Shown here: positions 25,950-37,379 of the stretch, piece by piece
Layout: every line of letters begins with the position of its first letter
How positions within the stretch are numbered: position 1 is the first letter of the stretch
DNA from: Semisulcospira habei
Taxonomy: Eukaryota > Mollusca > Gastropoda > Semisulcospiridae
Assembly (NCBI GenBank): GCA_036245525.1
Contig: BTPG01000004.1
Coordinates: 216,328,093 to 216,392,092 of the forward strand
Length of the DNA stretch: 64,000 nt
Direction of reading: 5' to 3'
The notes under the pieces: model-generated
What the model was told of the DNA's origin: nothing
Databases searched by the model: none
Seen by the model: only the letters and a program-made list of their open reading frames with translations
Program-made: the position numbers and the translations under genes

Positions 25950-27560
25950 GATGCCGCTGAAGCTTCTACCGTCTGCACATTCAGCAGTCTTGTCAAGCTC
26001 GGGGAAGGTGTACCTCAGGGAGATGTTGTGTCTGATGCTCTTCTTGGTCTACATTAATGACATCAGTACAACAGTACCAAGGTTTGTCTCAAACATCCTC
26101 CATGCGGATGACTTTGCAGTGTGGAGCGCAGCAGAACATAAAGAAATAGCAGCCTGCAGAATCCAGGATGCTGCCAATAGAGTCAGCAGCTGGACTGAAA
26201 AAATGGCCACTCAAACTGAGCTAGACAATCTCTTTCAATGAGATAGAAGAGGTCCCCTTGAAACTGGAGACCTTCCAGTACCAAAGACAGACAGGCCAAC
26301 TTTACTGGCAACAAATAAATTACGGGATTCACGTGGAGGCCTCACATCGAAGTCATAGAAGCTAGAGCTGTGAATAAAAGTCTATGATGAAGATACTGGT
26401 GGGGACCACATTGGCGCAAATTACAGCATCCTAGCGCAAGCAAACACCTGCTCGGTCAGACCAGTATTGCGGTACCAAGATTCATCGACAACATGAAACA
26501 CTTCCTGCAAAACCAAAAAAGGAGGCTTGACAAGATGCAGAACATGGGTCATTCTCATGATGCAGTGACATTCTTAGAGCCATCTGGAGCACCCCAATTT
26601 AGGAAATGGAGGACATTGGCGCCACTGGAACGCAGAACAATACACATGATGAAGAGACTTACTAAACACTGACAGCACGAGAGGCTACAGGAGCAGACCA
26701 AAAACCGTCAGAAACGCCCAAGTCTGAACCGCCAACTGAATGTTCTGCAAAAAGGGCTAAAACTGACGTCCTGGAACCAAGCCCAAAGATGTGTGAAGAG
26801 CTCCCTTCAGATACCTGGACACCTCGAATGAGCATTCTAGACAACATAAACAATGTTCCAGGACTCTTTGCCAAACGTCGCGGCACTGCACAAAGCCATC
26901 TCGCTGGAGATTATGCTCAAGCGCTACCCTCACAGCAGCTGTGGTACCGCACAAGATGCCGTGCGGAATGAAGGAAGTGGCGTGTACATCTGTTTGCAGA
27001 CCGCACTACTACCTCACTCTCCTTACCAGCTGGCGGCAGCAGCTCCAACTATCGTACAGATCTGCAGGTGCTCAACACAGCAGCAGAGCACTAGCTAGGT
27101 AAAGGCAGCAGCTTGATCCAGTGATCTGACCAGGAAGCTTCAAGATAGACTGGATGCCCTGTCCACAAAATAGTGCTGCAGTGGATTCCAGGGCATTCTG
27201 GAGGACCTGGGAATGGATAGGCTGACAGCCTGGCGAAAGCAGGCGCCAGACTACCTCAAGATCACAACCTTCTGTAAAGAAACCAAGACACTACAGCAAC
27301 AAAGTGATTGGCAACAGCAGAATGGCGGCTGCAGCCCGTGGGCAGACGACATGAACAAGCTGAACAGGGAGAGCCAGGCCACCAGCTTTCATCTACGCAC
27401 TGATTACTCTGGACTCACCTCGTGAGACTGGGTCATACGGAAGACACGCCCCTGTACACGAAACTCTGAAAACATGCTGCCGAGCTCTTGACAGGTCATT
27501 TATTGGCAACGAAAACAACACAAGATTTAAGACGGCCATCAAGGAATTGAACGTTGCAGA
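25950..27560 (+). pseudogene. Decayed Jockey-like ORF2 (RT and RNase H traces)
   Basis: Broken frames spell RT and RNase H fragments: GEGVPQGD near 25996, then LVYINDISTTVPRFVSNI and LHADDFAVW, which carries the catalytic ADD, a C-terminal region near 26500-26830 (LDKMQNMG, then NRQLNVLQKG), and a trace of the RNase H end near 27190-27240 (GHSG...GNGMDRLTAW). Stops and frameshifts are dense, so this is an old copy. Boundaries are approximate. Confidence 0.6.
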
Positions 27561-27660
27561 AGAAGAAGGCAAAATAGGGGAGGGGGGGTGGGAGAGGGGG
27601 GGTGGGAGGGGGGGTAGGAGGCTGAAGTGGTTATCTCGTGGTGAACATGTAGAAACTACG
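27561..27660. repeat. G-rich tract
   Basis: Runs of 6-7 G separated by T/A (27577-27620) that could form G-quadruplex structure; otherwise unannotated. Confidence 0.5.
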
Positions 27661-28830
27661 TATTTTTTTGCTCACGTGCGCAGCAAAAGTGAGTCTATGT
27701 TTTGGGCCAGTGGTCGTCCGTCGTCCGTGGTAAACTTTAACGTTGGCATTTTCTCGGAGAATATTCAAGCCACATTCTTCAAAATTGGCCCAATGATACT
27801 TTGTGGTAAGACCTTTGTAAACATACTAATTTGAGTGACCTTTCACAAGGTCAAGGTCACAGGGGATCAGGAAATAGGTCAAAAATAGTTGTTTTTTTTT
27901 TTTTGGGGGGGGGGCATAATTCTTTTTTTTCTAAAATACCATTCAGAACTTCAAACCCAATCTTGGTACAAAGATACCTAATGGTAAAACTTTATTTACA
28001 TACTAATTTGGTTGATCCGTCGGAAAGGTCAAGGGTCACAAGAGCTCAGGATATAGGTGAAAAATAGCCATATTTTGACAAAAGATGTTTATTCTCAATA
28101 CTATTCACAACTTCATACCCAAACTTGGTACAAAGATACCTAATTGTAAGACCTATCTACGCATACTAATTTGGATGACCCCTCAGAAAGGTCAAGGGTC
28201 ACAAGGACTCAGGAAATAGGTCCGAAATAGCCATATGTTGACAAAAGATGTTTTTTCTCAAATACTATTCACAACTTTACACCCAAACCTGCTACAGAGA
28301 TACCTGATGGAAAGACCTTTCTATGCACACTAATTTGGTTGATCCCTCGGAAAGGTCAAGGGTCACGAGAGCTCAGGAAATAGGTTTAAAATAGCCATAT
28401 TTGGACAAAAGATGTTTTTTCTCAAATACTATCCACAACCCATATTTGGTACAGAGATACCTGATGGTAAGACCTATCTATGCATACTAATTTGGATGAC
28501 CCGTTGGAAGGGTCAAGGGTCACAAGAGGCTGGCAAATGTGTGTATAATGATGATTTTTTATAAAATTGTAGGTATTCCCAAATTTTTGCAAAGTTTTTA
28601 ACCAAATGTGGTTCAAAGATAGCTGATGATAAAACCTTCCTATGCATACTAATTTAGTCGACTCATCACAAAGGTCAAGGGTCACTGGGGATTGACAGAT
28701 GTGTTAAAAATCTTACATTTTCAGAAAACATGGATTGTGCTGCTGCAGAAGCCAGCCCCTGTTCCAAAAGTCCAACATATGTAAATCGGTCATACACGTG
28801 AGACATAATGGCTTTGCCTTTCTTGTTTTA
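27661..28830 (+). repeat. 160-bp-monomer repeat, locus D (complete unit)
   Basis: Starts with GCTCACGTGCGCAGCAAAAG at 27670 and ends with CACGTGAGACATAATGGC and GCCTTTCTTG at about 28794-28828. Equivalent points of successive monomers lie at about 27962, 28124, 28288, 28445 and 28608, giving spacings of 157-164 bp. It has no ORF. The head GGCTCACGTG and tail CACGTGAGCC are complementary, so the unit may be a non-autonomous DNA element carrying an internal tandem array. Confidence 0.75.
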
Positions 28831-28984
28831 ACATTTTTTGGGCTGTTAGGAACCATGAAGCTTTATTACGCTATTATGCATCTTACTAGACGAAAATAGA
28901 CGGAAGTTTTTAAGCCATCGGTACATCGTGCCTCCAACTCCAGAGGGTAGAAGCTTTAGCAGCAGCCCCTGTTTATAGACTCCA

Positions 28985-29020
28985 CCGTCCCCCCCCCCCC
29001 TCCCCCCCCCTACCCCCCCC

Positions 29021-29052
<32 letters not shown>
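28985..29052. repeat. C-tract
   Basis: About 65 bases almost entirely C, with a few T/A breaks. Confidence 0.9.
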
Positions 29053-29069
29053 TCTTTTTATGTCCTTAA

Positions 29070-29610
29070 TATAAAAAAAAATAGTTACAATTAAATTGAT
29101 GGGTCACATTGAAATTAATGAAATGATCACACATTTTTATGCTCAATATGCATACTTTAAGATAACTAGCAACAAAAGTATGTAAACCTAACAGTATGAC
29201 GTAAGCAATTTTTATTATCATTTTGCGTTCCTTTGCGTACTGGTAAAATCATAGAGCGTATACATAGGGAGAGGCTATCTGGCGCTTATCAGCGTGGAGA
29301 CCGCCCGCCACATAGTGAAAACACTGCATCTCTGGCTCACAGTGAAGGTATTTGTGCACCCAGTAAAAGGCCATTTCTGCGAAATCACAAAAATGACAAA
29401 AATAATGTGTTAGATGCCTTCAGACATTTTCTGTAGCACCGGCAGTCCATTTTCAGGCTTACGTCATTACAACAGGATGTCATAATTATTATAAACGTGA
29501 ATAGGTGATGCTGTGATTACTGTGAGTGCCACAGTGGTTAATTTTGTATCCCTACACCCAAGTTGTAAAAATACACAGAAGTAATTTTAAAAAATACTAA
29601 ATTTATGGTC
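29070..29610. repeat. Dispersed repeat block, paralogue of 24850-25945
   Basis: 29075-29250 is the inverse of 25410-25555 plus 25889-25945 without the retroposon; 29325-29610 is a direct copy of 24850-25130. The two halves are therefore arranged differently at the two loci. Confidence 0.65.
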
Positions 29611-29619
29611 TTGGTTGGG

Positions 29620-29990
29620 CCTTCTGGAGTTGTCGCCTCGGGGAACACTCTTAGAAGGAGTATCGCCTTGTGCGGCATGTGTTTCGGGTGTCTCTGACGT
29701 CGTGGTTTTCCTCTACTGGGGTAGACACCCGCTGCGGCTTTCCGGGCCCAAACTTCTTGTTGTGAGCGTCTAGGTATCTGAGCGAAATCTGCTAGGGCCT
29801 TCAGGGACTGGTCCTTTTACTCCCTGAGGTGGGCGCCCAGGTCCTTAGAACATCAGCTGAGGACTTGCTCTTTGATGATGAGGTCACACAGGTCCTTTTA
29901 CTCCTTCTTCAAGCCAGCCAACTCTATCCATTTATCCAGGTAGGTCCTGATTCGCTCAATAAATAGGCCGGGTGTTTCTGGTCACGGTAT
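29620..29990 (-). pseudogene. Decayed gag-like fragment
   Basis: The minus strand shows, in broken frames, a peptide trail resembling an LTR-retrotransposon gag (short traces LCDLIIKEQ, SKDLGAH and RYLDAHNKKFGPG). Several stops interrupt it. The Gypsy or BEL assignment is tentative, and no LTR is seen. Confidence 0.4.
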
Positions 29991-30724
29991 ACATTTAAAT
30001 TGGGAAGGTCAGGCAGTGCAAGGCTCCGTGTTTTTAAAAATAATTTTTGCCTTGTTTGAAAATTTGCAGTTGGGCTGACTGTTGGAATTTGCTGGAAATT
30101 TGTGGTTAGCTGAGAGGAGACATGTTTGGTGCTTTGATTTATACCATCCTGAGCTTATCTAGTGGACATTTTTGGGCCTATGTTGAGTTGCCTTTGACGT
30201 AGTGATTTGAGGGGCACGCTGATTTCAGCTGTGCTTGTGTGTGGGGTTGGTAAGGAACCAGTTTCATAGCCAAGAAATGAGACGGGTCATGTGCTGGGTT
30301 TTTTTTTTTTTTTTTTGTATTTTGTGCATGGCAAATGTGGGCGATAGTGTTTTTTTTTTTAGGGAATTGAACAATTAGGGGATGACTGGGACTTACTAAG
30401 GCTAAGAGACTGGACAGTACGGAAACACCACTGTGGTCCGTGGCCTTCTCCTTCCTCGGGCTTGCAATTCCGGAATCGTCGTCTGTAACCCAGTTCAGTG
30501 AAGTCGTACTGTCTCAGCAGGGCGGCTCTGAATTGGCAAGCGGGTGTAGAACTCAAGCGCTTTGCCGGTTAGAAGTGCGCTCAGTTTGATGGCCCAAGTC
30601 TGACACGAAGTGCCTTTGATACAATGTTACGAAATGTTGCCGACAACGTTGACGTCATAGCTGAGATCACTAGAAAGATCACGATTTCACTGTAGTTTAT
30701 CTAACCGTTAGCTAACGGGCATGT

Positions 30725-30760
<36 letters not shown>

Positions 30761-31256
30761 CGGTAAAATTGTAACGGATCCTAGCTGGCTGACCTAAAGG
30801 AAATACCGGCCAGTCTAGTCTATATTTAACATTAGGCCAAGCGAATATACAGGCCGTTGAGCCTCGGAGCACGACGTTTTCTGAAAATATCTTAGCAAAG
30901 TGAGCTTCCTCGTACAATACGAAGAACCAATACATGTTTCATTTAGTGACACTTTTGAGTGATAATAAGTTACATTTAATTCATGAAAGTCTCCATTTGA
31001 CGATAAGAAAAACAGATGAAACACTACCGCATCTAATCCCTGTAACTGCAGCAGTGTGATAAATGACGTTCGTCGCGTAGTGTGAACGTGTGTCGATCAA
31101 ATGGGACAAATTTATTTTGTTGTGTGCGCGACACACTTGATACAGAAACAAAAATGAAAACCCGGGCATGTCAAAATTAACATAGAAACTATGCAAAAAT
31201 TACTTCCCGTACATACAACGTTGATAAGGTGTAACGCAAGTTACTGTGCATTTATA
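29991..31256. other. Unannotated sequence
   Basis: Contains T runs at about 30300-30316 and 30728-30758. No gene, RNA or in-window repeat is recognised. Confidence 0.4.
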
Positions 31257-31276
31257 CATGTGTGTGTGTGTTTGTT

Positions 31277-31334
<58 letters not shown>
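31257..31334. repeat. (GT)n microsatellite
   Basis: GT repeat with GTTT and GTAT interruptions. Confidence 0.95.
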
Positions 31335-31337
<3 letters not shown>

Positions 31338-31399
31338 ATTTTACAAATGAGCATTAAAATGTATATAACATAAAGTAGTGAATTATCTAACAAATTTTG

Positions 31400-32566
31400 A
31401 TTACTTTTTGGCTCATGTGCGGTGTAAAGTGAGTCTCTGTTCTGGGCCAGTGGTCGTCCATCTGTCGTCCTTCCCAGTCGTCTGTGGTAAACTTTAACGT
31501 TGGCATTTTCTCGGAGACTATTCAAGCCAGTCTTTAAACTTGACCCAACGATACATAGTGGCAAAACCGTTCTAAACATACCAATTTGAGTGGTCTCTCA
31601 CAAAGGTCAAAGTCACAGGGGATCAGGAAATATGTCAAAATTGCTGTATTTTGACAAAGTTATTTTTAAACATACCAATTTGAGTGCCCAGCCTTAGAGG
31701 TCAAGGTCACAGGGGATAAGGAAAAGGGTACAAAAATTGTGACATAATTGATTTTTCCTCAAGTACTATTCCCAACTTCATACCCAAACTTAATACAAAG
31801 ATACCTTATGGTAAGACCTTTCTATGTATACTAATTTGGTTAACCCATCGGAAAGGTTAAGGGTTACAAGACATCAGGAAATAGGTAACAAAAAATAGCC
31901 ATATTTTGACAAATGATGTTTTTTCTCAAAATGCTATTCACAACTTCAAACCCAAACTTGGTAAAGAGATACCTGATAGTAAGATGTTCCTATGCATACG
32001 AATTTGGAAGACACCTCGGAAAGTAATCAGGAAATAGGTCACAAATAGCCATTTACTGAGAAAAAATTTTTTCTCAAATACACCCCAAACCCCGTACGCA
32101 CATACCTGATGGTAAGACCTTCATATGCATGCTAACTTGGAAGATGTCTTGGAAAGGTCAAAGGTTACAAGAGATCAGCAAATGATATGAAAAATGTCTA
32201 TTTTGGGGGTAAATATTTAGTTTTTATCAAGATTTTTGCAAAGCCTTTCCACCAAATTTGGCAGAAAGTTAGCTGATGATAATTTAGGCGTTTCTGTGCA
32301 TACTAGTTTGGTTCACTACCGGTACTCAAAAACGTCAAGGGTCATGAGAGGTTCACAGAAGTGAAAACATGGATTTTAGCGGGCATAACTGTCAACCCTT
32401 TTCTTATGTTAGAACATTGCTTATTTCAGTCACCTGTTGGAGGGTCATGGTCACAAGGTTAATTAATTATGTGGATCGTTCATACACGTGAGCCTTGAGT
32501 GCGTTTGTCATTCTTGTTTCTCAAATACTATTCACAACTTGAAACCCAAACTTGGTACAAAGATAC
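31400..32566 (+). repeat. 160-bp-monomer repeat, locus E
   Basis: Head near 31409 (GGCTCATGTGCGGTGTAAAG), several body monomers, and tail near 32482-32517 (CACGTGAGCC...TTCTTG). Another partial monomer follows to 32566, where a different repeat begins. Confidence 0.75.
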
Positions 32567-32664
32567 TGACACATTGAAAGTAATTCGTAATAGGTCAACT
32601 GGCACTGCATGATATTTGTTCTAAAATAGGGGTTCAAAAGTTGTTCTGGCAAAGACATTTGTTT

Positions 32665-32709
<45 letters not shown>

Positions 32710-32770
32710 ATTTAAAAAAAAAGAAAGAAAAAAAAAACGTTGTGCGCTCTGATGTCAAACTAACTTGAAT
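32567..32770. repeat. Dispersed repeat fragment with poly(A) run
   Basis: Relative of 23400-23560. An A-run of about 40 bases plus A-rich sequence (32670-32739) lies between the words GACATTTG and CGTTGTGCG; the 23.4-kb copy lacks it. Confidence 0.6.
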
Positions 32771-33020
32771 GCCCTCTTGTTTATATTTTCAGAGACAATT
32801 CACGAATCTGTTCGGTAACATTGTGTACGGACTTAATACTGCCGCACGTTTTGACCCGGTGATGGGGAAAGTAGCAGCCAGGTGAGTGTGTGATCGTCGT
32901 CCTAACAGCGCGCCGAAAACACTACGAATTCTACCGAGGGGTAACTGACCTTTAACTGACCCTAAATCTCCCTTCTTGCTCCTAAGGGACAAAACATATC
33001 ATTTCGAAATCCACATTATT
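32771..33020. other. Unannotated sequence
   Basis: Nothing recognised. Confidence 0.3.
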
Positions 33021-33124
33021 TAACTGACGAGAAAATGAAATGCGACATTTTCGGAACCATCGGAAACACTTTGCAGTGTTTCCGATGGTTCCGAAAATGT
33101 CGCGTTTCTTTTCCTCGTCAGTAA
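33021..33124. mobile_element. Fold-back element, 104 bp
   Basis: Two 50-bp arms pair around a TTGC loop; the inner 28 bp match perfectly (CGACATTTTCGGAACCATCG...) and the outer parts have a few mismatches. Flanks TTTAACTGACGAG and CTCGTCAGTAAAC are complementary. Confidence 0.75.
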
Positions 33125-33428
33125 ACTTGTTGCGGTGGCTCACGTGTACATAAATGCAGACGAAAAAGGAGGACGAGGTTCGTTCACAGCTCAGTTTTCC
33201 CAAGTTACATTCATAGTATATTCGGCGCACTCCATAGGCTATAGATTTCCCTGTCCCCCATAACCCGCCCGTCAGGGCCGTCCATTATCACTTCGGTGCC
33301 GTGGACGTTAAACCCCGAACTAACCAACCCGTTGTGTCGACGAATTTGAGCAGTCGGCAAAGCCCGCCATGGCGCAGATCGCTTTAAGCCGTTCAGTGTC
33401 TGCTGACATACTGTTTCTGCCGTCGTCG

Positions 33429-33508
33429 TTAACTCATTCGCGGCAAGCCGCATCCGGATGCGCGGCATAAGCCGCGCATCCGGAAGCGGCTTACCGCGAA
33501 CGAGTTAA
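33429..33508. mobile_element. TTAA-flanked palindromic element, copy 2
   Basis: 80 bp: TTAA, CTCATTCGCGG, then a GC-rich hairpin centred on GCGGCATAAGCCGC, then CCGCGAACGAG and TTAA. The TTAA duplication suggests piggyBac-type mobilisation; there is no room for a gene. Confidence 0.75.
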
Positions 33509-33874
33509 CCGTGTGGCTGTCGGTGGCTCACATGCGATAGCGAAAATGGGGTGTGTATCGGTAGTCATGCATGCGTATCCATAGTCCTACGTAGCAATAG
33601 TCCTACACAAGGAGAGATTTGACATTTTTGGTCGATTATTATTCTCAAACACAATATTTGAATCGACGCTAATAACCATTTTCTGTTGGTATTAGAGTCA
33701 TTATTTGGTACTGGTCACAAAAGGAGGAATGGTACAAAATTAAAACTCGAGCAAAGTTCATGAAATTTAATTTGCAGCATGTCGTATCAGTCTACTTTTA
33801 GAATTAATCAGGAAAAAGCTTGGGGTCAAGCTGACTCGGCATAATATTGAAATCAGTCTTCAGCCACTTGAAGA
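33509..33874. other. Unannotated sequence
   Basis: TCATTATTTGGTACTGGTCACAA near 33693 recurs inverted near 44052-44074, so a dispersed repeat fragment is present. Confidence 0.4.
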
Positions 33875-34071
33875 GGTTTCTAACGTTTCACCGTGACACC
33901 GATGTGCAGATAAATATGATATGAGAATGAAAGCAACTTATTTTGATATGAAATAATTAGATGATTTTTTTTCAGCCCTAAAACGTAAAATGAAGTGTTT
34001 TTTTAATATATCATTATTTTGTTGTGTTCATATACTGATCATAGTCGTGTGACACTGAAACGTTAGAAACC
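33875..34071. mobile_element. MITE with GGTTTCTAACGTTTCA inverted ends, copy 1
   Basis: 197 bp bounded by GGTTTCTAACGTTTCACCGTG and its near complement ending GAAACGTTAGAAACC. A shorter relative lies at 43598-43718. No ORF, and no clear target duplication. Confidence 0.65.
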
Positions 34072-34997
34072 ATACAACTTAAAAGTTCCTTCAAGATCTA
34101 TTACTTCCATATTTTACTTTGTTTTCTTATTTAACACGGTTAAAAGTCTACAACAAAGTCCCTTTATGTGGAGTTTGGACCTCCACCCTTCTTTCCCACC
34201 CCCTCCCCCTTTCCACCATTGTTCGAGATTTCGGCGGGTGGCGAGAACATGGAGGATGCTTTGATATTTCGGCCACTGGAGGCAAGGTGTAGCGTGAGGA
34301 GGCCTCTTGTGTCAGATTGAAGGTCCCAAAAACATGTCGGACCCCCCCCCCCCCCACTCTTCCCATCCCCCCACTTTCGAGGTAATTAATCCGCCCCTGC
34401 TTAGTTACAGAAAATTTTGAAGAAAACATAATATGACAGATCATGAGCTTATGACAATATTGTTTATTAGCAGCGTTCTTACATTATCAGTTTGGCAACC
34501 ACTTGTTTAAGGCGAGCTAGGACACTTCAGCGGAATGTTTTTGGTTTATGGACATATGCTGTTTTGCATATCATTAGAATCAGTATTTGTCTGTCCTGAA
34601 CGCTCCGACATGCTCATTTAGTCAGGTATGCTCACCGTTGCCATGGCAAAGAACAATAAGTGACCGTTACAACTGGCTGCTAAGGAAACAAAGTTCGGCT
34701 ATCGTTGATGCTTCTGAAAAACCAAATTTGGTCAAAATATTAACTGATATCATCATTATGGAATGTCAGTGGCGATCTTGAATATCTTTTGAAGAAAAAA
34801 GATTTTTATATGAATGTTCTGGTTTTGGTCATTTATTTTAGTATGTTAACCAAGGGAAGCTATTTATAGCTCCCAAACTAAGCTGAAATTAAACATATGG
34901 CACTGACTTTCCATAATAAACACATTTGTGAACTTGCCTGAAAACTTTCACTATCATCTGACAAGTACATTTTCAGATATTTGTTTCCTCAGTATGT
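34072..34997. other. Unannotated sequence
   Basis: Contains a C-tract at 34340-34360; no gene recognised. Confidence 0.4.
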
Positions 34998-35009
34998 ACC
35001 ATCACCCCA

Positions 35010-36139
35010 TAAAACCTACGACCCGAGGACCTCGATGCCATCGTCCCAGCTTGCTAGGCCATGGCAGATGAACCAAGGGTTTAAAGGGTGGGGCCAGTAC
35101 TGCGCACACTGCACTCCACCAAAAAGCTCCACCGCGCAGGCTTTAGGAAACGTCCATGGACCATGACACCACACACAGAGAGAGCCCTGCAGCGCATCAC
35201 GTCTTGCTTCGCAGATGCTGCCCAGCTCTTTGGACTCGAGGTCAGTCTGAAAAAGACAGAGGTCCTCCATCAGCCGGCACCCAAGACAGTGTATCGCCCT
35301 CCTCACATCACCATTGGCGAGTCTGAACTAAAGTCAATGCACCAGTTTACTTACCTTGGCTGCATTATCACGTCGGACGCCAAGCTGGACAAGGAGCTTG
35401 ACAGCAGGCTGGCAAAAGCGAACAGCGCTTTCGGGCGACTTTTCAAGCGGGTGTGGCACAATCAACAGCTGAAAACAGGCACCAAGATCAGCGTGTACAG
35501 AGCTGTGGTCCTCCCCACCCTGCTGTATGGTTCCGAGTCCTGGGCCCTCTACCGCAGCCAACTACGACTCCTCGAACGCTTCCACCAGCGCTGCCTGCGT
35601 ACCATCCTGGGCATTCACTGGAGTGACTATGTCACCAACGTCGAGGTCCTTGAACAGGCTGAAACTGTGAGCATCGAGGCTTTGCCGCTGCGGACACAGC
35701 TCCGCTGGGCGGGGCATGTCTCCAGGATGGAGGATCATCGCCTACCAAAGATCACCCTGTTCGGCGAGCTTGCTACTGGACACCGTGACAGAGGGGCACC
35801 AAAGAAGAGATACAAAGACTGTCTCAAGAAGTCACTTAGTGCCTGCCAAATCGACCACCACCAGTGGTCTTCGCTTGCTGCGGACCGTGACACCTGGCGC
35901 TCCACCATTTACAAGGCAGCTGTCTCCTTTGAGGACTCTCACAGAGCTAGCCTTAAGGACAAGCGGCTCAGGAGAAAAAACAGAGATGCCGCAGCTCAGA
36001 ACCCTGGCCATACCTTCCCCTGCAGCCACTGCGGTCGAACCTGCCTGTCTCGGATTGGCCTCCGCAGCCACGAACAAGCCTGCAGACGTCGTGGCGGGCA
36101 ACTCCTATAAAATCTTCGTTCGCGAAGTCAAGCCAAGAG
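35010..36139 (+). mobile_element. RTE-like copy 2, internally deleted, with 12-bp target duplication
   Basis: ACCATCACCCCA flanks the element at 34998-35009 and 36140-36151. Leader sequence (to about 35168) is joined directly to the RT palm/C-terminal region, skipping the endonuclease and most of the RT. A single frame (35088-36110) runs from the leader through YLGCIITSDAKLDKELDSRL and the thumb to a zinc finger, FPCSHCGRTCLSRIGLRSHE. The junction lies at a short shared CAC/ACAC word. It retains both ends, so it could have moved using enzymes from a full-length copy. Confidence 0.8.
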
Positions 36140-36151
36140 ACCATCACCCCA

Positions 36152-37371
36152 AAATTACAATTTTGAGAAAACAGCAAAAACAAGTTTCAGCAATGTGCCG
36201 TCTTTTCCCCATCATACACAACTTTAACATGTCGCCTGATATCGTTGGTTTAGGATATTTTTCACACGATAAAACCTTTATGCAGTGCAGCCATGCAAAC
36301 TTTCCAGAAACCCTGTGTGTATTATGGCCTACACCCCTATGCTTTAGTTTTGCATGCTTAGTGAGTATTACTTGTTGTACTTAGCCTGCGTCCAGTTTGT
36401 TAATCAGCATTAATGTCACAACTACTTGGTAACAGTAAACCATTTTAACATCAAAGTGTGACTCACCAATCTCTCGGGCTGTTTTGTTGTTGTAAAAGTA
36501 TCTGTGTGCGTTTACTGTGGCAGCAGATGACGTTGGACTTTCTCACCACATGAAAACAATTCTTTTTCTATCATTGTTTAACATTCCTAAAAGTCGGAAG
36601 GGCACGCCAAGGATAAATATACATGAACACTTGTCTCATCCGAGTTTACATGTATGGCTTTCTTGTGTTTCAGCATATACTCATTATGCTTGTACATCCG
36701 TGCAGTTTACACAAACTGTTAATGCTAAATATACTCTGTTGAAGACAGGAAAATGGTTTAGAGATCTGTCAGCTTTGAGGAGTAGTGCTGTTCCTAAAGT
36801 ATCAGAAGCTGCAATCTAGAATGTTAATACCCCTGCACTGTGTTCATTGCATGCACAGACATTAGCCAGTTGTTACATTACTTGAAATAAGTGAGATTGA
36901 ATTCGTAATGAAAACATAATGATTTACCACAAGTAAATAAAGTATTTAAACAAATTTTGTATGTCTGACAATATATAAATGGGTTAGTTCATGAAACGCG
37001 CATACAGCTTAAAAATGCAGCCTGTTAACATCACACCTCATACATACCCATTTTGCATTCTCGTGGAGATTGCTGTGGAAATGTAAAACACATACCATAC
37101 TAATGAGGCTGCATTTTATAATTTGGACCATAATGGTTTACTGCAGAATCACACCTACACCATCACAATGACAGCTGCATCTTGCCTGGGTTTAGAACTT
37201 TCACAGTGCACTTTGTAGCCTCTTTGCCCAAGAGAAACAAATATGTGTATGATGTACATTGATCGCTTTTATAATGGAAAATCATATAATTAAGTGTTTG
37301 CTTGTGTATATGATGTTGGACTATCATTCATGCAAACACGAGTTTTGGGTGCTATTTATCCTGGACGTGGT
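36152..37371. other. Unannotated sequence
   Basis: AT-rich, with only short unsupported ORFs (for example 36517-36819). Nothing recognised. Confidence 0.4.
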
Positions 37372-37379
37372 ACTGCCGA

